Origin: Candidatus Obscuribacterales bacterium
Lineage (GTDB): Bacteria; Cyanobacteriota; Vampirovibrionia; Obscuribacterales; Obscuribacteraceae
Assembly (NCBI GenBank): GCA_019752635.1
Contig: JAIELX010000018.1
Span: forward strand, 1-64,000
Direction of reading: 5' to 3'
Length of the DNA stretch: 64,000 bases
Every line of letters starts with the position of its first letter. Within the stretch, counting starts at the first letter, position 1. This document shows, piece after piece, positions 51,958-62,400 of the stretch. The notes beneath the pieces are model-generated. The model was not told the DNA's origin, made no database searches, and saw only the letters and a program-made list of their open reading frames with translations. The position numbers were made by a program, and so were the translations under genes.

Positions 51958-52545
51958 ATGATTGGAAAAACGGTCCTTCTTTGCGGCTTGCTCCTGACGC
52001 TTGCAACCCCCGGCTACACTTGCGACTTATGCACGGCATTGTCTTCCGACAAAACAGCATTCGACGAGTATTGGTTCCCTGCAATCGGAAACGACCCTTC
52101 TCTGGGGATCAACTGGAAACAGTTAAGTCTGACTGAGACTCAAAAACGCGATATTGATTCCCTGGAGAAAGAATGGCTGGCACAAGCCAAACAACCGGCG
52201 GACAAGACGCCGGAAAACAAACTACAAACATTGCTGCGCGACTCGAAGGGCAAAACGCAAGAGATAATCAGCACCTTTAAAGAGATTGGTTTTATGGCGA
52301 ACAGGACGAGGGAGAATTTCGAGCTGAGATACAAAGTTCTTTCGCGAGAGCAACAAGAAAGTCTCCAGCACCTGTATAAAAAACGCGACGCGCTGCAAGC
52401 GAAGGCAAAAGTAATGCGCGATATCGCACGGCAAGACTTAGACGCAGGCATGGTGTTAAACTCGAAAGCTCGCAAGCGAGTGCTTTGTCCCTACGCGGAA
52501 CTGGATAGAACATCAGCTCAGACATCCAGCTTCTTGCTCCTTTAG
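51958..52545 (+). CDS. Periplasmic Spy/CpxP-like protein
   Basis: A signal peptide (MIGKTVLLCGLLLTLATPGYT) with a following CDLC pair leads to a 195-residue, highly charged helical protein. It contains LSLTETQKRDIDSLEKEW and YKVLSREQQESLQHLYKKRD. The LTxxQ pattern and helical charge resemble Spy/CpxP, periplasmic chaperones or stress sensors. ATG 51958 is chosen over TTG 51955; AGGAGG lies 9 bases upstream. A strong hairpin follows 67 bases after the stop. The Spy-like assignment rests on the LTxxQ pattern only. Confidence 0.65.
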   Translation: MIGKTVLLCGLLLTLATPGYTCDLCTALSSDKTAFDEYWFPAIGNDPSLGINWKQLSLTETQKRDIDSLEKEWLAQAKQPADKTPENKLQTLLRDSKGKTQEIISTFKEIGFMANRTRENFELRYKVLSREQQESLQHLYKKRDALQAKAKVMRDIARQDLDAGMVLNSKARKRVLCPYAELDRTSAQTSSFLLL

Positions 52546-52612
52546 TGCTGCTATGCCGTTCCGGCGATAAACCGCCGCTCGGCTTGCCCACGTTTACTAT
52601 CGGTAAAACCGA

Positions 52613-52650
52613 CAAGAGCAGCGACGAGGTCGCTGCTCTTGCAGGGGTTT
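52613..52650 (+). terminator. Strong hairpin, probable terminator of the Spy-like gene
   Basis: A 13-bp perfect stem (52613-52625 with 52629-52641) with a three-base loop, followed by CAGGGGTTTTC. The U-run is short, so termination may be weak. It is also the first part of repeat copy A. Confidence 0.6.
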
Positions 52651-52795
52651 TCAAATGGATACCGCACTTTCTTACCCACCGTATATGGTGGCAGAACCGA
52701 GACTCAACACTGCTCTTACGGGCAACGCTCTTGCGGTTAGGTAGAGAATAAGACTACAGCATCACCGGGTCAACTTAAGAGCTCGTGAGCGAAGC
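52613..52795 (+). repeat. Intergenic repeat, copy A
   Basis: It shares with copy B (53639-53854) an initial hairpin AAGAGCAG ... CGCTGCTCTTG with GGGGT after it. Further on they share TGCGGTT, GAGAATA, TCAACTTAAG, CTCGTGA and GTGAGCGAA in the same order. Overall they are only partly similar. Copies A and B lie on either side of the methyltransferase gene. Confidence 0.55.
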
Positions 52796-52839
52796 GTGAG
52801 ATATGCGCTCACAATCCCGAGATGCAGTTGTCACGGTCT

Positions 52840-53478
52840 CTAACGCGTGACCTGGCTCACTCGGTCTATCTCACGGCGGCGAAGAATTGCCTTCCACGCG
52901 ACAGGCTTATACTCTTGTCCTTCGATCCGGATACCGTGAAAATTGCTTTCCTCAAGGCGCACCAAATCGAAAGCGGTCCCCTCCAACTCACGGCACAAAT
53001 CATGTGCGGTAACTCGAGGCGGTCCGTTATCCGGAGGCGCATTTTCATTAGCGCTACCAGCTAACACAAGATAGAAGCCGCCGCGAGCAACAACATGCGA
53101 CAAGGTTGATTGCAGACCTTCTAAATTGATCCCGCGAACTACGTGGTACGTGCCGCGATCGAATACGAATGGAAAAGGTGCGCCTATGTCAGGCAAGGCG
53201 GTCACATCCGCCTGAACGAAGTTGACGTTGCAACCGGCTTTTTCGGCTTTCTCTTTAGCCATTTTGATCGCAGTAGCGGACAAATCCACCGCCGTCACTT
53301 CAAAACCGCGCTGAGCGAGAAAAATGGCATTCGTGCCTGTGCCGCATCCAAGTTCCAGCGCTCGGCCCGGTTGGACATTTTCGTCGTCAAGAAAGGCGGA
53401 CAGAACTTCCGATGGCGTACCACTGTCCCACGGAGTATTTGAGTCAACATATCTTTGATCCCAGTCTACTTTTTCCAC
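52840..53478 (-). CDS. Class I SAM-dependent methyltransferase
   Basis: A Rossmann-fold methyltransferase with motif I ALELGCGTGTNAIFLAQRG, motif II VTAVDLSATAIKMA, NVNFVQADVTALPD and FDRGTYHVV. The pattern W-D..Y...TPWD at the N-terminus (WDQRYVDSNTPWDSGTPSEV) resembles thiopurine S-methyltransferase and TehB-like enzymes that act on small thiol or tellurite substrates. The start is GTG 53478 with AGGAG about 9 bases upstream; length 212. Substrate not assigned. It sits alone between two repeat copies. Confidence 0.85.
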   Translation of the reverse strand: MEKVDWDQRYVDSNTPWDSGTPSEVLSAFLDDENVQPGRALELGCGTGTNAIFLAQRGFEVTAVDLSATAIKMAKEKAEKAGCNVNFVQADVTALPDIGAPFPFVFDRGTYHVVRGINLEGLQSTLSHVVARGGFYLVLAGSANENAPPDNGPPRVTAHDLCRELEGTAFDLVRLEESNFHGIRIEGQEYKPVAWKAILRRREIDRVSQVTR

Positions 53479-53542
53479 GAGCCGTTCTCCTAAGATGAAT
53501 CGTTGGTAGATAATATCTCAATCGGCAGCGGCGAAGGATTCC

Positions 53543-53650
53543 ATGAAGCGTATCGTCTCGATTCTTTTTGTGTGCAGCGCGGCTCGTGCGGAATTTCTCA
53601 AATCATTTACGTACAGAGCAATTGCGGCAATCAAAGCACAAGAGCAGTGA
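53543..53650 (+). CDS. Possible small peptide, 35 aa
   Basis: ATG 53543 has GAAGGA 4-5 bases upstream and the frame ends at TGA 53648-53650. The N-terminus MKRIVSILFVCSAARA is signal-peptide-like, followed by a short basic, helical part (SFTYRAIAAIKAQEQ). The stop lies inside the 5' arm of the copy B hairpin, which could terminate the transcript. Too short to be certain. Confidence 0.3.
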   Translation: MKRIVSILFVCSAARAEFLKSFTYRAIAAIKAQEQ

Positions 53651-53854
53651 CCGGGAGGGATCGCTGCTCTTGGTGGGGTCGCTTAAGGGTTACCGCAGGT
53701 TCGCCGATTCGTGCACCGTCCCTGGTGCGTTACGATGCACTCGGCCCCGCTTGCGTTGTGCTTCGCTCGAACTCGTGCGTCGTGCGGTTGATTGGAGAAT
53801 AGAACACAGACACTGTCAGATCAACTTAAGGTCTCGTGATCTACCCGTGAGCGA
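53639..53854 (+). repeat. Intergenic repeat, copy B
   Basis: It begins with a 12-bp stem (53639-53650 with 53661-53672, one G-T pair) and shares ordered blocks with copy A, ending TCAACTTAAG, CTCGTGA, GTGAGCGAA at 53821-53855. It lies between the methyltransferase and peptidase genes. Confidence 0.55.
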
Positions 53855-53868
53855 ACTGAGGATTGTGG

Positions 53869-56010
53869 TTACTTCGTCACTGGAAAACCGCGATCGCGCA
53901 TCAAGGCATTGGTATCAACGTCGCGTCCGCGGAAATTACGAAACGCAACTTCCGGTGCAACGGAGTTACCCACGCAAAAAATCGTGTCCCGAAAGCGATC
54001 GCAGGTAGCGCGGTCATAAAAGCTGCCGACCTCTTCAAAGGCCTCCGCAGCATCAGCAGAGTAAGTATCCGCCCATATGTAGGAATAGTAGCCTGCAGAA
54101 TAACCATCGTCCGAAAAGATGTGACCGAACTGGGTCGGGCGGTGCCGCATCACGATCTCTTTTGGACAGCCAATTTCCGTCATGGTTACGCGCTCAAAAT
54201 CGCCAGGATTGATTGATTTGTCCGGTGTTGCGGCCAAGTGAATCTTCATGTCATAAAGCGCCGCCGCTAGGTACTCCGTAGTATGGAAGCCCATGTTGAA
54301 GGTTTTTGCCTTGCGAAGCTTAGCGACAAGCTCCGGAGGAATCGGCTTTCCGGTCTGGTAATGCAATGCGTACTTGTTAAGCACTTCATCAGTCAACGCC
54401 CACCGCTCGTTGACCTGACTGGGCAACTCAACAAAGTCGCGTTTGACGTTGGTTCCAGCCAGAGACGGATAGGCGACGCTGGACTGTAAGCCATGCAATG
54501 CGTGACCAAACTCGTGGAACATAGTGGTGGCATCGTCGAGCGAAATCAAGACCGGCTCCCCGGGTTTGCCTTTATTGAAATTCGAGTTGTTCGAAACAAT
54601 AGGAGTAATCGGCTCACGGAAATTCTCTTGAGTGCGATACTCATTCATCCAAGCGCCGGAACGTTTGCCGTCACGCGCGTAGGGGTCGAAATACCAGAGC
54701 CCGACTTGCTTATCGCCGCGGCTTACCTCATACACTTCGACATCGGGATGAACAGTCGGCAAGCCGTCGATTTTCCTCATATCGAGTCCGTAGACTTTCT
54801 TCGCGGCATAAAACATGCCGTCTCTTACTTTATCGAGAGGCAGGTACTGCTTCACTTCGTCTTGATCAATGTCGTACTTAGCCTTCCGCACCAACTCCGC
54901 ATAGTAGCGATAGTCCCATGGTTCAATCTTGATCTTTTCCGTTTCCTTATCCGCAATTGCTTGCATTTCCGCAACTTCTTCCTTAACGCGCTCTGTGGCA
55001 GACTTCCAAATGCGCATCATCAGATCCAGCGCCGCATCGGGCGTCTTGGCCATGTTGTCAGCCAAAATCCAATGGGCATGAGAGGCAAAACCGAGCAGCT
55101 GCGCACGTTCGGCTCGCAACTTCAAAATTTCGCTGATTGTCGCTTTATTATCGTGTTCATCATTGTGGTCTCCACGGCTGGTCCACATACGCCAGCCCTT
55201 CTCACGCAAATCGCGGCGTGATGATACTGTAATGAAAGGCTCCATCAGCGATCGCGTATTAGTAATTACCCACTTGCCTTTTAAATTGCGCGTCTCCGCT
55301 TGGGCAGAGGCATCACGCCGAAGACTCTCAGGCAAACCGGCCAGATCACTTTCATTCTCCAGCACAAGAAAATACTTCTCTTCATCGGCCAACTGATTGT
55401 GTCCGAAGTTCGTAAAAAGCGTTGCAAGCCTTTCATTTATCTCTCTCAGTCGCGCCTTTTTCTTCTGATCAAGCCCTGCTCCCTGCCGTTTGAACATCGT
55501 GTAATAAAGCTCAGTTACACGCTTTTGCTCAGAATTAAGCCCGGACTTTTCTCGCGACTCGTAGACAGTCTTGATTCGCTGAAACAAACCATCATTCTGA
55601 ATAATTTCGGAGTCGAACTTCGCCAATTGCGGTCTGAGGTCGCTTTCGATGCTTTGCATCGCTTTATCGCTCATGGTGGAAGTATAGATATCGAAAAAGC
55701 GCATCGCACGGCTTAGCGGACGCCCGCAGTCTTCCAGCGCGGCGATGGTGTTCTGGAAGGTTGGCGGTTCCTTTTGATCCACAATGGCCTGAATTTCCTT
55801 GCGTTTGAGGTCCATGCCTTTAAGAATGGCTGGTTTGAGTTCAGTGGTCTTGGCGAGATCAAACCGGGGCGTTCCGCCGCGGGCACCGGTCCACGGGTCA
55901 AGAAACGGCTCAACGGAAGTGGTCTCCGCAGTCGATGGATTCAGTCCCATAAGAAAAGCTCCTCCCAACATCGCAACAGCAACAACGCCCTTCAGAAATG
56001 TCCTTCTCAT
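53869..56010 (-). CDS. Exported M3 family oligopeptidase (peptidyl-dipeptidase-like)
   Basis: M3 enzymes cleave short peptides with a zinc HExxH site. The 713-residue protein has HEFGHALHGLQ (H499 to H503) and the downstream glutamate region LPSQVNERWAL, with ARDGKRSGAWM and VSNNSNF upstream as in Dcp/OpdA. The start is set at ATG 56010 (AGAGG just upstream). It gives the N-terminus MRRTFLKGVVAVAMLGGAFL ending NPSTA, with RR followed by a hydrophobic stretch, so Sec or Tat export is possible. The product would degrade peptides in the periplasm. Confidence 0.92.
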   Translation of the reverse strand: MRRTFLKGVVAVAMLGGAFLMGLNPSTAETTSVEPFLDPWTGARGGTPRFDLAKTTELKPAILKGMDLKRKEIQAIVDQKEPPTFQNTIAALEDCGRPLSRAMRFFDIYTSTMSDKAMQSIESDLRPQLAKFDSEIIQNDGLFQRIKTVYESREKSGLNSEQKRVTELYYTMFKRQGAGLDQKKKARLREINERLATLFTNFGHNQLADEEKYFLVLENESDLAGLPESLRRDASAQAETRNLKGKWVITNTRSLMEPFITVSSRRDLREKGWRMWTSRGDHNDEHDNKATISEILKLRAERAQLLGFASHAHWILADNMAKTPDAALDLMMRIWKSATERVKEEVAEMQAIADKETEKIKIEPWDYRYYAELVRKAKYDIDQDEVKQYLPLDKVRDGMFYAAKKVYGLDMRKIDGLPTVHPDVEVYEVSRGDKQVGLWYFDPYARDGKRSGAWMNEYRTQENFREPITPIVSNNSNFNKGKPGEPVLISLDDATTMFHEFGHALHGLQSSVAYPSLAGTNVKRDFVELPSQVNERWALTDEVLNKYALHYQTGKPIPPELVAKLRKAKTFNMGFHTTEYLAAALYDMKIHLAATPDKSINPGDFERVTMTEIGCPKEIVMRHRPTQFGHIFSDDGYSAGYYSYIWADTYSADAAEAFEEVGSFYDRATCDRFRDTIFCVGNSVAPEVAFRNFRGRDVDTNALMRDRGFPVTK

Positions 56011-56193
56011 AAGAATGCCTCTGGTCACCGGACCGGTTTGAGCTGCTAATGATACAGGGGCAGCCCCAAATTTATTAGCGGGTCCCAAAATCCGACGCGC
56101 GAAGAGAATACATCCATCAGTCTAAGCGGCGACTTAACGACCACTTAGCAATTCATGAGTACCCTTGTCTAATCAAAACGCAGGGGAACGAGC

Positions 56194-56442
56194 ATGAACA
56201 ACTTACCATTGCCCGAACTAATTTTAATTTCCGCCAACCACGCCGCCCCCCTTTTATTTCAAGGCGAACACAAGCCCTGTCCGACAGGCACGGTGAAAGC
56301 CGGAGCTTTGTTGGAGATCGCAAAACTAACAAAAGCATTGAGCGCAGAGCAAACAAGCAGCGACGTCTTAGCGAACATGTGCACCGCCGCTCTCCGAACC
56401 GCCGGCTACGGTCCACTTTCATCTATCGTCCGTTCGTCCTGA
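56194..56442 (+). CDS. Small hypothetical protein, 82 aa
   Basis: ATG 56194 has AGGGGAA 6 bases upstream. The protein is soluble, begins MNNLPLPELILISANHAAPL and has a helical middle (ALLEIAKLTKALSAEQ). It ends 12 bases before the 11-G tract. No family is recognised. It is in the same direction as the giant frame and could be co-transcribed. Confidence 0.5.
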   Translation: MNNLPLPELILISANHAAPLLFQGEHKPCPTGTVKAGALLEIAKLTKALSAEQTSSDVLANMCTAALRTAGYGPLSSIVRSS

Positions 56443-56453
56443 GCGTTCAGCTC

Positions 56454-56464
56454 GGGGGGGGGGG
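56454..56464 (+). repeat. Homopolymer of 11 G
   Basis: Eleven consecutive G residues lie 27 bases before the ATG of the giant gene and just after the 82-aa gene. The tract is in the leader or promoter region, not inside a supported reading frame. Such tracts change length by slippage and can switch expression on or off. Confidence 0.9.
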
Positions 56465-56491
56465 AGAAGTTCACGCATAGCGTCGTTGTTT

Positions 56492-59400
56492 ATGGCGGAG
56501 AACAAGAAGATGGATGAAACAAAAGAATTACAACCTGAGAACACTGATAATGGTGGCATAGTCGCAGGACTTGGAGACCGCCCCTGGCAATTGGAGCGCG
56601 AAGCACAAATTCGCGACAATAAGCAAACGGAGAACACAGCTGAACATACAAGATTTTTTCTTCTTGACGGATCGCCAATTAGCAACTTGGTGGGGCAAAG
56701 AAGGTCCATCGTCCAGATCAATCAACGCCCTTCAAATGAAAGTGAAATCTACATCTACCCCAACGGGCAAGCCGCCAGAGATCGCGCCGCCGAGGCGCGA
56801 GTTTGTATAACACGCACAAGCGAGGAGTCACGCAGCCTCGAAACTCGATCGTTCTTTAAGGCTAATTCCAAGACACCAGTTGCTACTGTACTCAAAGAGA
56901 TTGACCAGAAGTCAAACACCGTGACTATCACGGCCATTACTCCGACAGAGCGGCAAACAATCGTGTTTGCAAATGGAGGAGTAACGCAACTTCAATTTGA
57001 AATCAACAACGGTGAGCGTATGACGTGCACTTTTGATGCCAAAGGATCGTTACAGTCGCTGGAGCGCAATGGCACTGTGCTCGACAGCGAGCAGTCCCGC
57101 ATTTACATGGGTGCCATTCAACGAACGATCGCTATTGCAAAAAAAGAAAATGAACTTGATTTTGCCAATGGTCCACAAGAGACAGAAGAGAAGGAAGAGG
57201 GAGAAGAAGATCGCCCTGAAGCAAATGAGGCGCCACCGAGTGCACAGATAGAAGATGATGTTAGCTTTCGTAAAGAGTATAAGAAGGAGACCATTGATGC
57301 TCTTCACGCGACGCTAGGCTCAGCTGTCGAAGGACAGCCGATTGATCCCTTTTCGCAATTAGAATTTTTCTCGGATATCGATGTTAATCCCCGAAGCCCC
57401 GAAGGTCGGAACGCAAAACATATTCGCGACTTCATGAAAGCAATTGATCCCGCAATGCGGCAAAAAGCTTTGGACGGACTGGCAAAAGAGGTTCTGTCCG
57501 GAGACAACTATTATGCAATTAGTGTTTTAAAGCGACTGAGTCTAGTTCATGCAGCCTGCAGGCTGAAAGAAGCGAAGACTGCTGATCAGCGCAACGATGC
57601 GTTCAAAGCTCTCGCATCCATCGAGCTATCCTCTTTCGAAAGTCGTGGACGTAACGCATTCCTTGCGGGACTCCCGGAGACAATGAAAGACTTTCGGAAG
57701 AACGAAGCTTCACTAGCGAAGCCACAACGAGAGGCGCGGCTAAACGCTCGCATTGCATTGAGCAGCCGAGTAAACGCCGATCAGGACCTTGACACTTCTA
57801 TTGTGAACTTCGTCAATGCTATACCGGAAGATCGAAAGAAGGCTCTTGCAGTGCTTGAGGAACGCGCGATTCAATCGTGTGTTCTGGGAGACAATGACGT
57901 TGTTTGTCAAACAAGGAGTGAAGTTTTTCGTGCGCGTTTTTTCGATAGCGCGTTGGACATCACAGAGACAACTGATGCAAAAACAGCTTTGGCCAGTTTT
58001 GACAAGATCGAATCAGAGGCAAAAGAGGGAAACATCTATTCGAATTCATTCTTGAAGAAGGTTCCCCAAGGAGATCTCAATCGAATCAAGAAAGATCTGG
58101 CCTCTGCCGATAAGGATGTGAGTTCCAAAGCACTGATCGAACTGAAACAGGTTCTTGGTCCCCAGCAACAGGAGTTTGCAAATCTTCGCCAGAAGAACCC
58201 GGCCGAGCTGATAGAAAGTTTTGCCGACCGCCCTGAGGAAATATCTCGCGCTCGACTGCAGGCGCAACTCGAGTTGACTCAAGCAGAGCAGAAGGTCGAA
58301 ATAGCGATGGCGCAATACCTAGACCGAAGCGCCACCACCGATCAGAGGTTGAAGGCACTCGGAGATCTCAAGGCGGAATCGGGCAAACGAATACGCCACC
58401 ATGCCTCCGACAACGTTGAGCCGCTCGTATCAGCTCTTGAAAGAATCGAACAAGGCCGCAAACTCAAAGCAGACTTGTTAAACGCTTTGCGCCAAGTAGA
58501 CGGCTCTGCTAAGACAACGGAGGAGCACCTGAAGATTGTGAAGGACGAATTACGCGCTTTGCTTGGAGAAGCAGAGATTCGCGGAGAATCTAGTATCTTC
58601 GGGAAGGACCGCAAATACTTCGAACGGAAGTTATCCGACTTGGACGATCCGGCAAGAACTTGCGCCGTCTTGAAAGAGTTGCTTGACGCTCTTCCTCGCA
58701 CAGACAGAGAGCTCGACCAGTTGCGAGTCGGGACCATCGGCAACTCTTTGAACCGAGAGGCTAGCGACCACGACTACGCAAGAGCCGAAGAAGAGCTCAA
58801 AGAGGAAGCCGAAAAGTTCGGAAACACCGCAGCACGAGAATTGCTGCCGTGGGTTCAAGCAACACGCGTAATGAAAAACATCGAACGGACAGGCACCACT
58901 CTAGGACTACTTCAAGGGATTTCAGAGCTGGGAAAAATGGCGCATGCGGGCAATTATCACGCAAGACGAGCGCTGGCCTCATTGCTTGTCTCCGACGCTG
59001 AGGCCTCAGACAAATATGAATTTCGAAGGACTGTCGACCTGACTTCCGGAAACCGTGCCACATCATTAGCCGTAGCGATCCCCGACTTAAGCAACCTCGC
59101 CGACAAGTATCCGGAAGCCTTTAAGGCCTGCTTTAAGCAGTTAATCGGAACCATAATGACCCTTCCGCGGACAACAGAGACAGACGCCAGCGCAGTGGAA
59201 ACCGCAGCGCTAGCAATGACACTCATCCGTAAGAAAAACCAATCAGGCACTCACACACTTGACAGTGAATTAATCGAGAATGTTCATAATGCGCTAAAGG
59301 AACAAGTGGAAAAATGTCCACGCGCTTTCGGCGCACTATGCTCTTTGCTCAGCTCATCGGACAAGAAAGAGCGAGAGATTCTTATTGACGCCGTCATAGT

Positions 59401-62400
59401 TGGCGCCAAAAAATTCGGCATTGAGAGCCTACTTACTCAACTCCAAGCGGGAGCGGCTAAGAACGACAGCGTTAGCATCAAGATTCTAGCCCGCATCGCC
59501 GCAGGGCATGCCGAAAACGGCGAGAAAGCCGACGCGGCTTCGGCAATCTTAGATCGCGCAGCTGCACAGGATAGTAAGGCCTGTACTCTTGTTCAGAGTA
59601 TTCTCATTGAGTGTCTTAAAACGAGCCAGGACCGAGGTGTCCTGCTCGCCACCCTTGGTGCTGTTACCGCAAGAAGTGGAAACGCCACGCCCGAAGTCAG
59701 AGCCATACTCCACACTGGTTTGCGAAACGATGACACCAGAAGCAGTGCGGCCATCGGCTTGAGCAAGATGGCAAGACTATGGGACAATTCCGATGTGGAA
59801 GCGCTGAATGCGAACATGTCCGCAGCGGTGCTGTCTGCGCTAGAGTCGAATCGCTACTGTATTTCTGATTCGCATCAACGCTCTCTGGTCTCGTCGGCCT
59901 TTGAAGTAATCATCAGTAAACCGGTCGACAAGTCCGGTAAGGACGCACAGGATCGTGTTACTGCATTGCGCCTACTAACCGTTTTCTCTGGCCACATACA
60001 GCCACATCATATCCCGAGCATTGCGGCTTTGGGAGATCGTTTTTCACCCGGGCAAGCCTTTGAAGGAGCCTCCGCAAAGCTAGAGAGCGTGCCTGCCATT
60101 GGCAAGGTCGGATTGCGCGAAAAAGGCTTCACCGATGACCAGGCAAAAGCAATACAGGTTGAAGCATCAAAAGTCTTGGTTAGCACAGTGCTCACATCCA
60201 AAGATCCGGACGCAAAAGATCTCGCAACCCGCGCGATCGCCTCACATAGTTTTGCGTGGTCGCTTGAAGATAGTCAGCTAAGAAGTAAAATTCTCGATTT
60301 CGGACAGGGAAAAGAAATCAGCCTCGACGACCTCGATCGCATAACATCTATTTTGTACGGCATTCGTCGTCCCACAGCGGCTCTGCTTCGTGACCTTCGC
60401 TCCGGATACAAAGACTCGGAATATTTCGAACGCGCCGAATCAGCGGCAAGGAAGTACGATGTGGCTGCTGTCGTCGCCAATATGCATCTCTGGAATAGTT
60501 TGCCGCCTGAGATACGCAAAGCGCTATTAGCATCCACGCCGGAGCTAAGCAGTGCCTTCGTCGACCCGGCACAAGTTGAAGGACTCCTTGTTGCGGGTAC
60601 ACTTGAGGAGAAATTTCCATTTCTCAGAGATGAGTTCTACCACAAAAATGTGCAAGGCGAGCATGGCTGGCAGCTACAGGGGCGCACGCTAAGAAACGCA
60701 GTCGAAACTCTGGAGTCCGTGGGCAGAAAAAGTATTGCTAACGACCAATACTTCATCAATAATCTGAAAGCAGACTATGACAAGACTCTAGCGGAGCTGG
60801 TCAAACTAACAAGCGAGGGAAAAACAGGCGCATTCTTTTCCTTCGGCGCAGTTCCTACGCACCTGAAGATGCTGGCTGGAGCAGTCCTGCCTCGATCGCC
60901 CATCGATTTGAACGGCAACGTAGACCTAACCGCTCTAATTCCTGGATCTCGCAGCACCAAGGTGCTGTTGGAGTTTCGCTCAAAGTGGGACACTCAGCAG
61001 AAGCATCTTCTAGAGAAACTCGATGCAATCGAAACAGACATCATCGCGCGAGAAAAAGTTCTTAACCAGAAGCAAAAGCTCGCGAACGACCTAGCACTAG
61101 CGGTAGGCATCGGGAAGTACCACGAAGCCGCCAACAGTGGAGACCTGAAAAAAGCCGATGCGGAAGCACTTAACTTAATTCGAGATTTCGGCGTCGATCG
61201 ACTGCGCGTTTTCGCACCGGAAATACACAATTCGCTTTTCGGCAACGAGCAAGCCGGTTTTCAGAGACTGAAGCTCAACGGACGCAATTCTTTAGGACGA
61301 TTTCCCGAATATTCATCTGACATGAGCAAGAGACTTGATCAAGGTGTAGAAGCGTTAAGAGGATGGAAAGACGGAGGAAAAGTAGAAGCGGCAGCTTTTC
61401 GTCGAAGCGCGCTGGAGGCTATAGAGTGTGACCCCGGGCTAAATGACATTGCGGATATCGCGCGCACCGTTGGCGCGGATTTGGAGGTTTTTTACGATTT
61501 ATTCGAGGCTGGTTCTGTCGGAAGCAAAGGTCCGAACTTTGTAAAAACCATGCGCGAGTATGCAAAACAGTTAGCTGATCAATTTGCGGCGGCTACTCCT
61601 GAGAAAATTGCGCGCTGCCGCGCAAGTCTCAATCGCCTAGAAGCGGCACTGCCTCATATTGCAGACAAGGAGGCATACGAGGCCCTCGAAAACAAAATTT
61701 CCTCTCTTAAAGCATTTATGGACATCGCATCTTCCGAGAGTCAATCGGGCAAACAGTTTCGAAAGCTACTTGCAGAGATACAGGATTCTACGAAATTCAG
61801 CGAAGATACCATTGGAAAATGGTTTAGAGAAAATGGTCCGAATATCTTAGCAGGCGCGGTTGCAGCAGCTATCACCGTTGTATCGCTAGGCTCCGGAACT
61901 CCAGTTGCAGTGACGCTGGTTGCGATGGCCGCTTCCGGTGTCGTCGGTACGCAGTTAACCAAAGAACTTCTCTTTCAGGTAGACAATAAAGTATTTGGAG
62001 TTGTTCTCGGACACCCCGGCGAACGAAGTCTTCCAATGAAGTGGTTTCGAGAAAACGAAACCAAGTTAATGGTTCTTTTTGCCCTTCTGGTCAGCGAGGA
62101 TCAATTATCCTCGCCCCAAATGGAAAAATTGCGAAATGACTTAATTGCGAGTTTCACTAAGGAGATGGCGTTACCTTTAGGAGAAGAGTTTCTAACAAAC
62201 GTGGTGCTTGGGTTCGGTTGCTTCGGTGCCGGTCAAGTCGGCGCCAACGGATTCAGATCATTGTTTACAAAGAGTACCCTGAATAACCTCTTCAGAAGCC
62301 GGGTCACGCAAGATTTTGCTGCGGCGACCAAAGCGGTCACGGACGCAGCAGCGAAGTCAAAATGGGCCAACTCCTTTGTGGTCTCGTCAATGAAAGGTGT

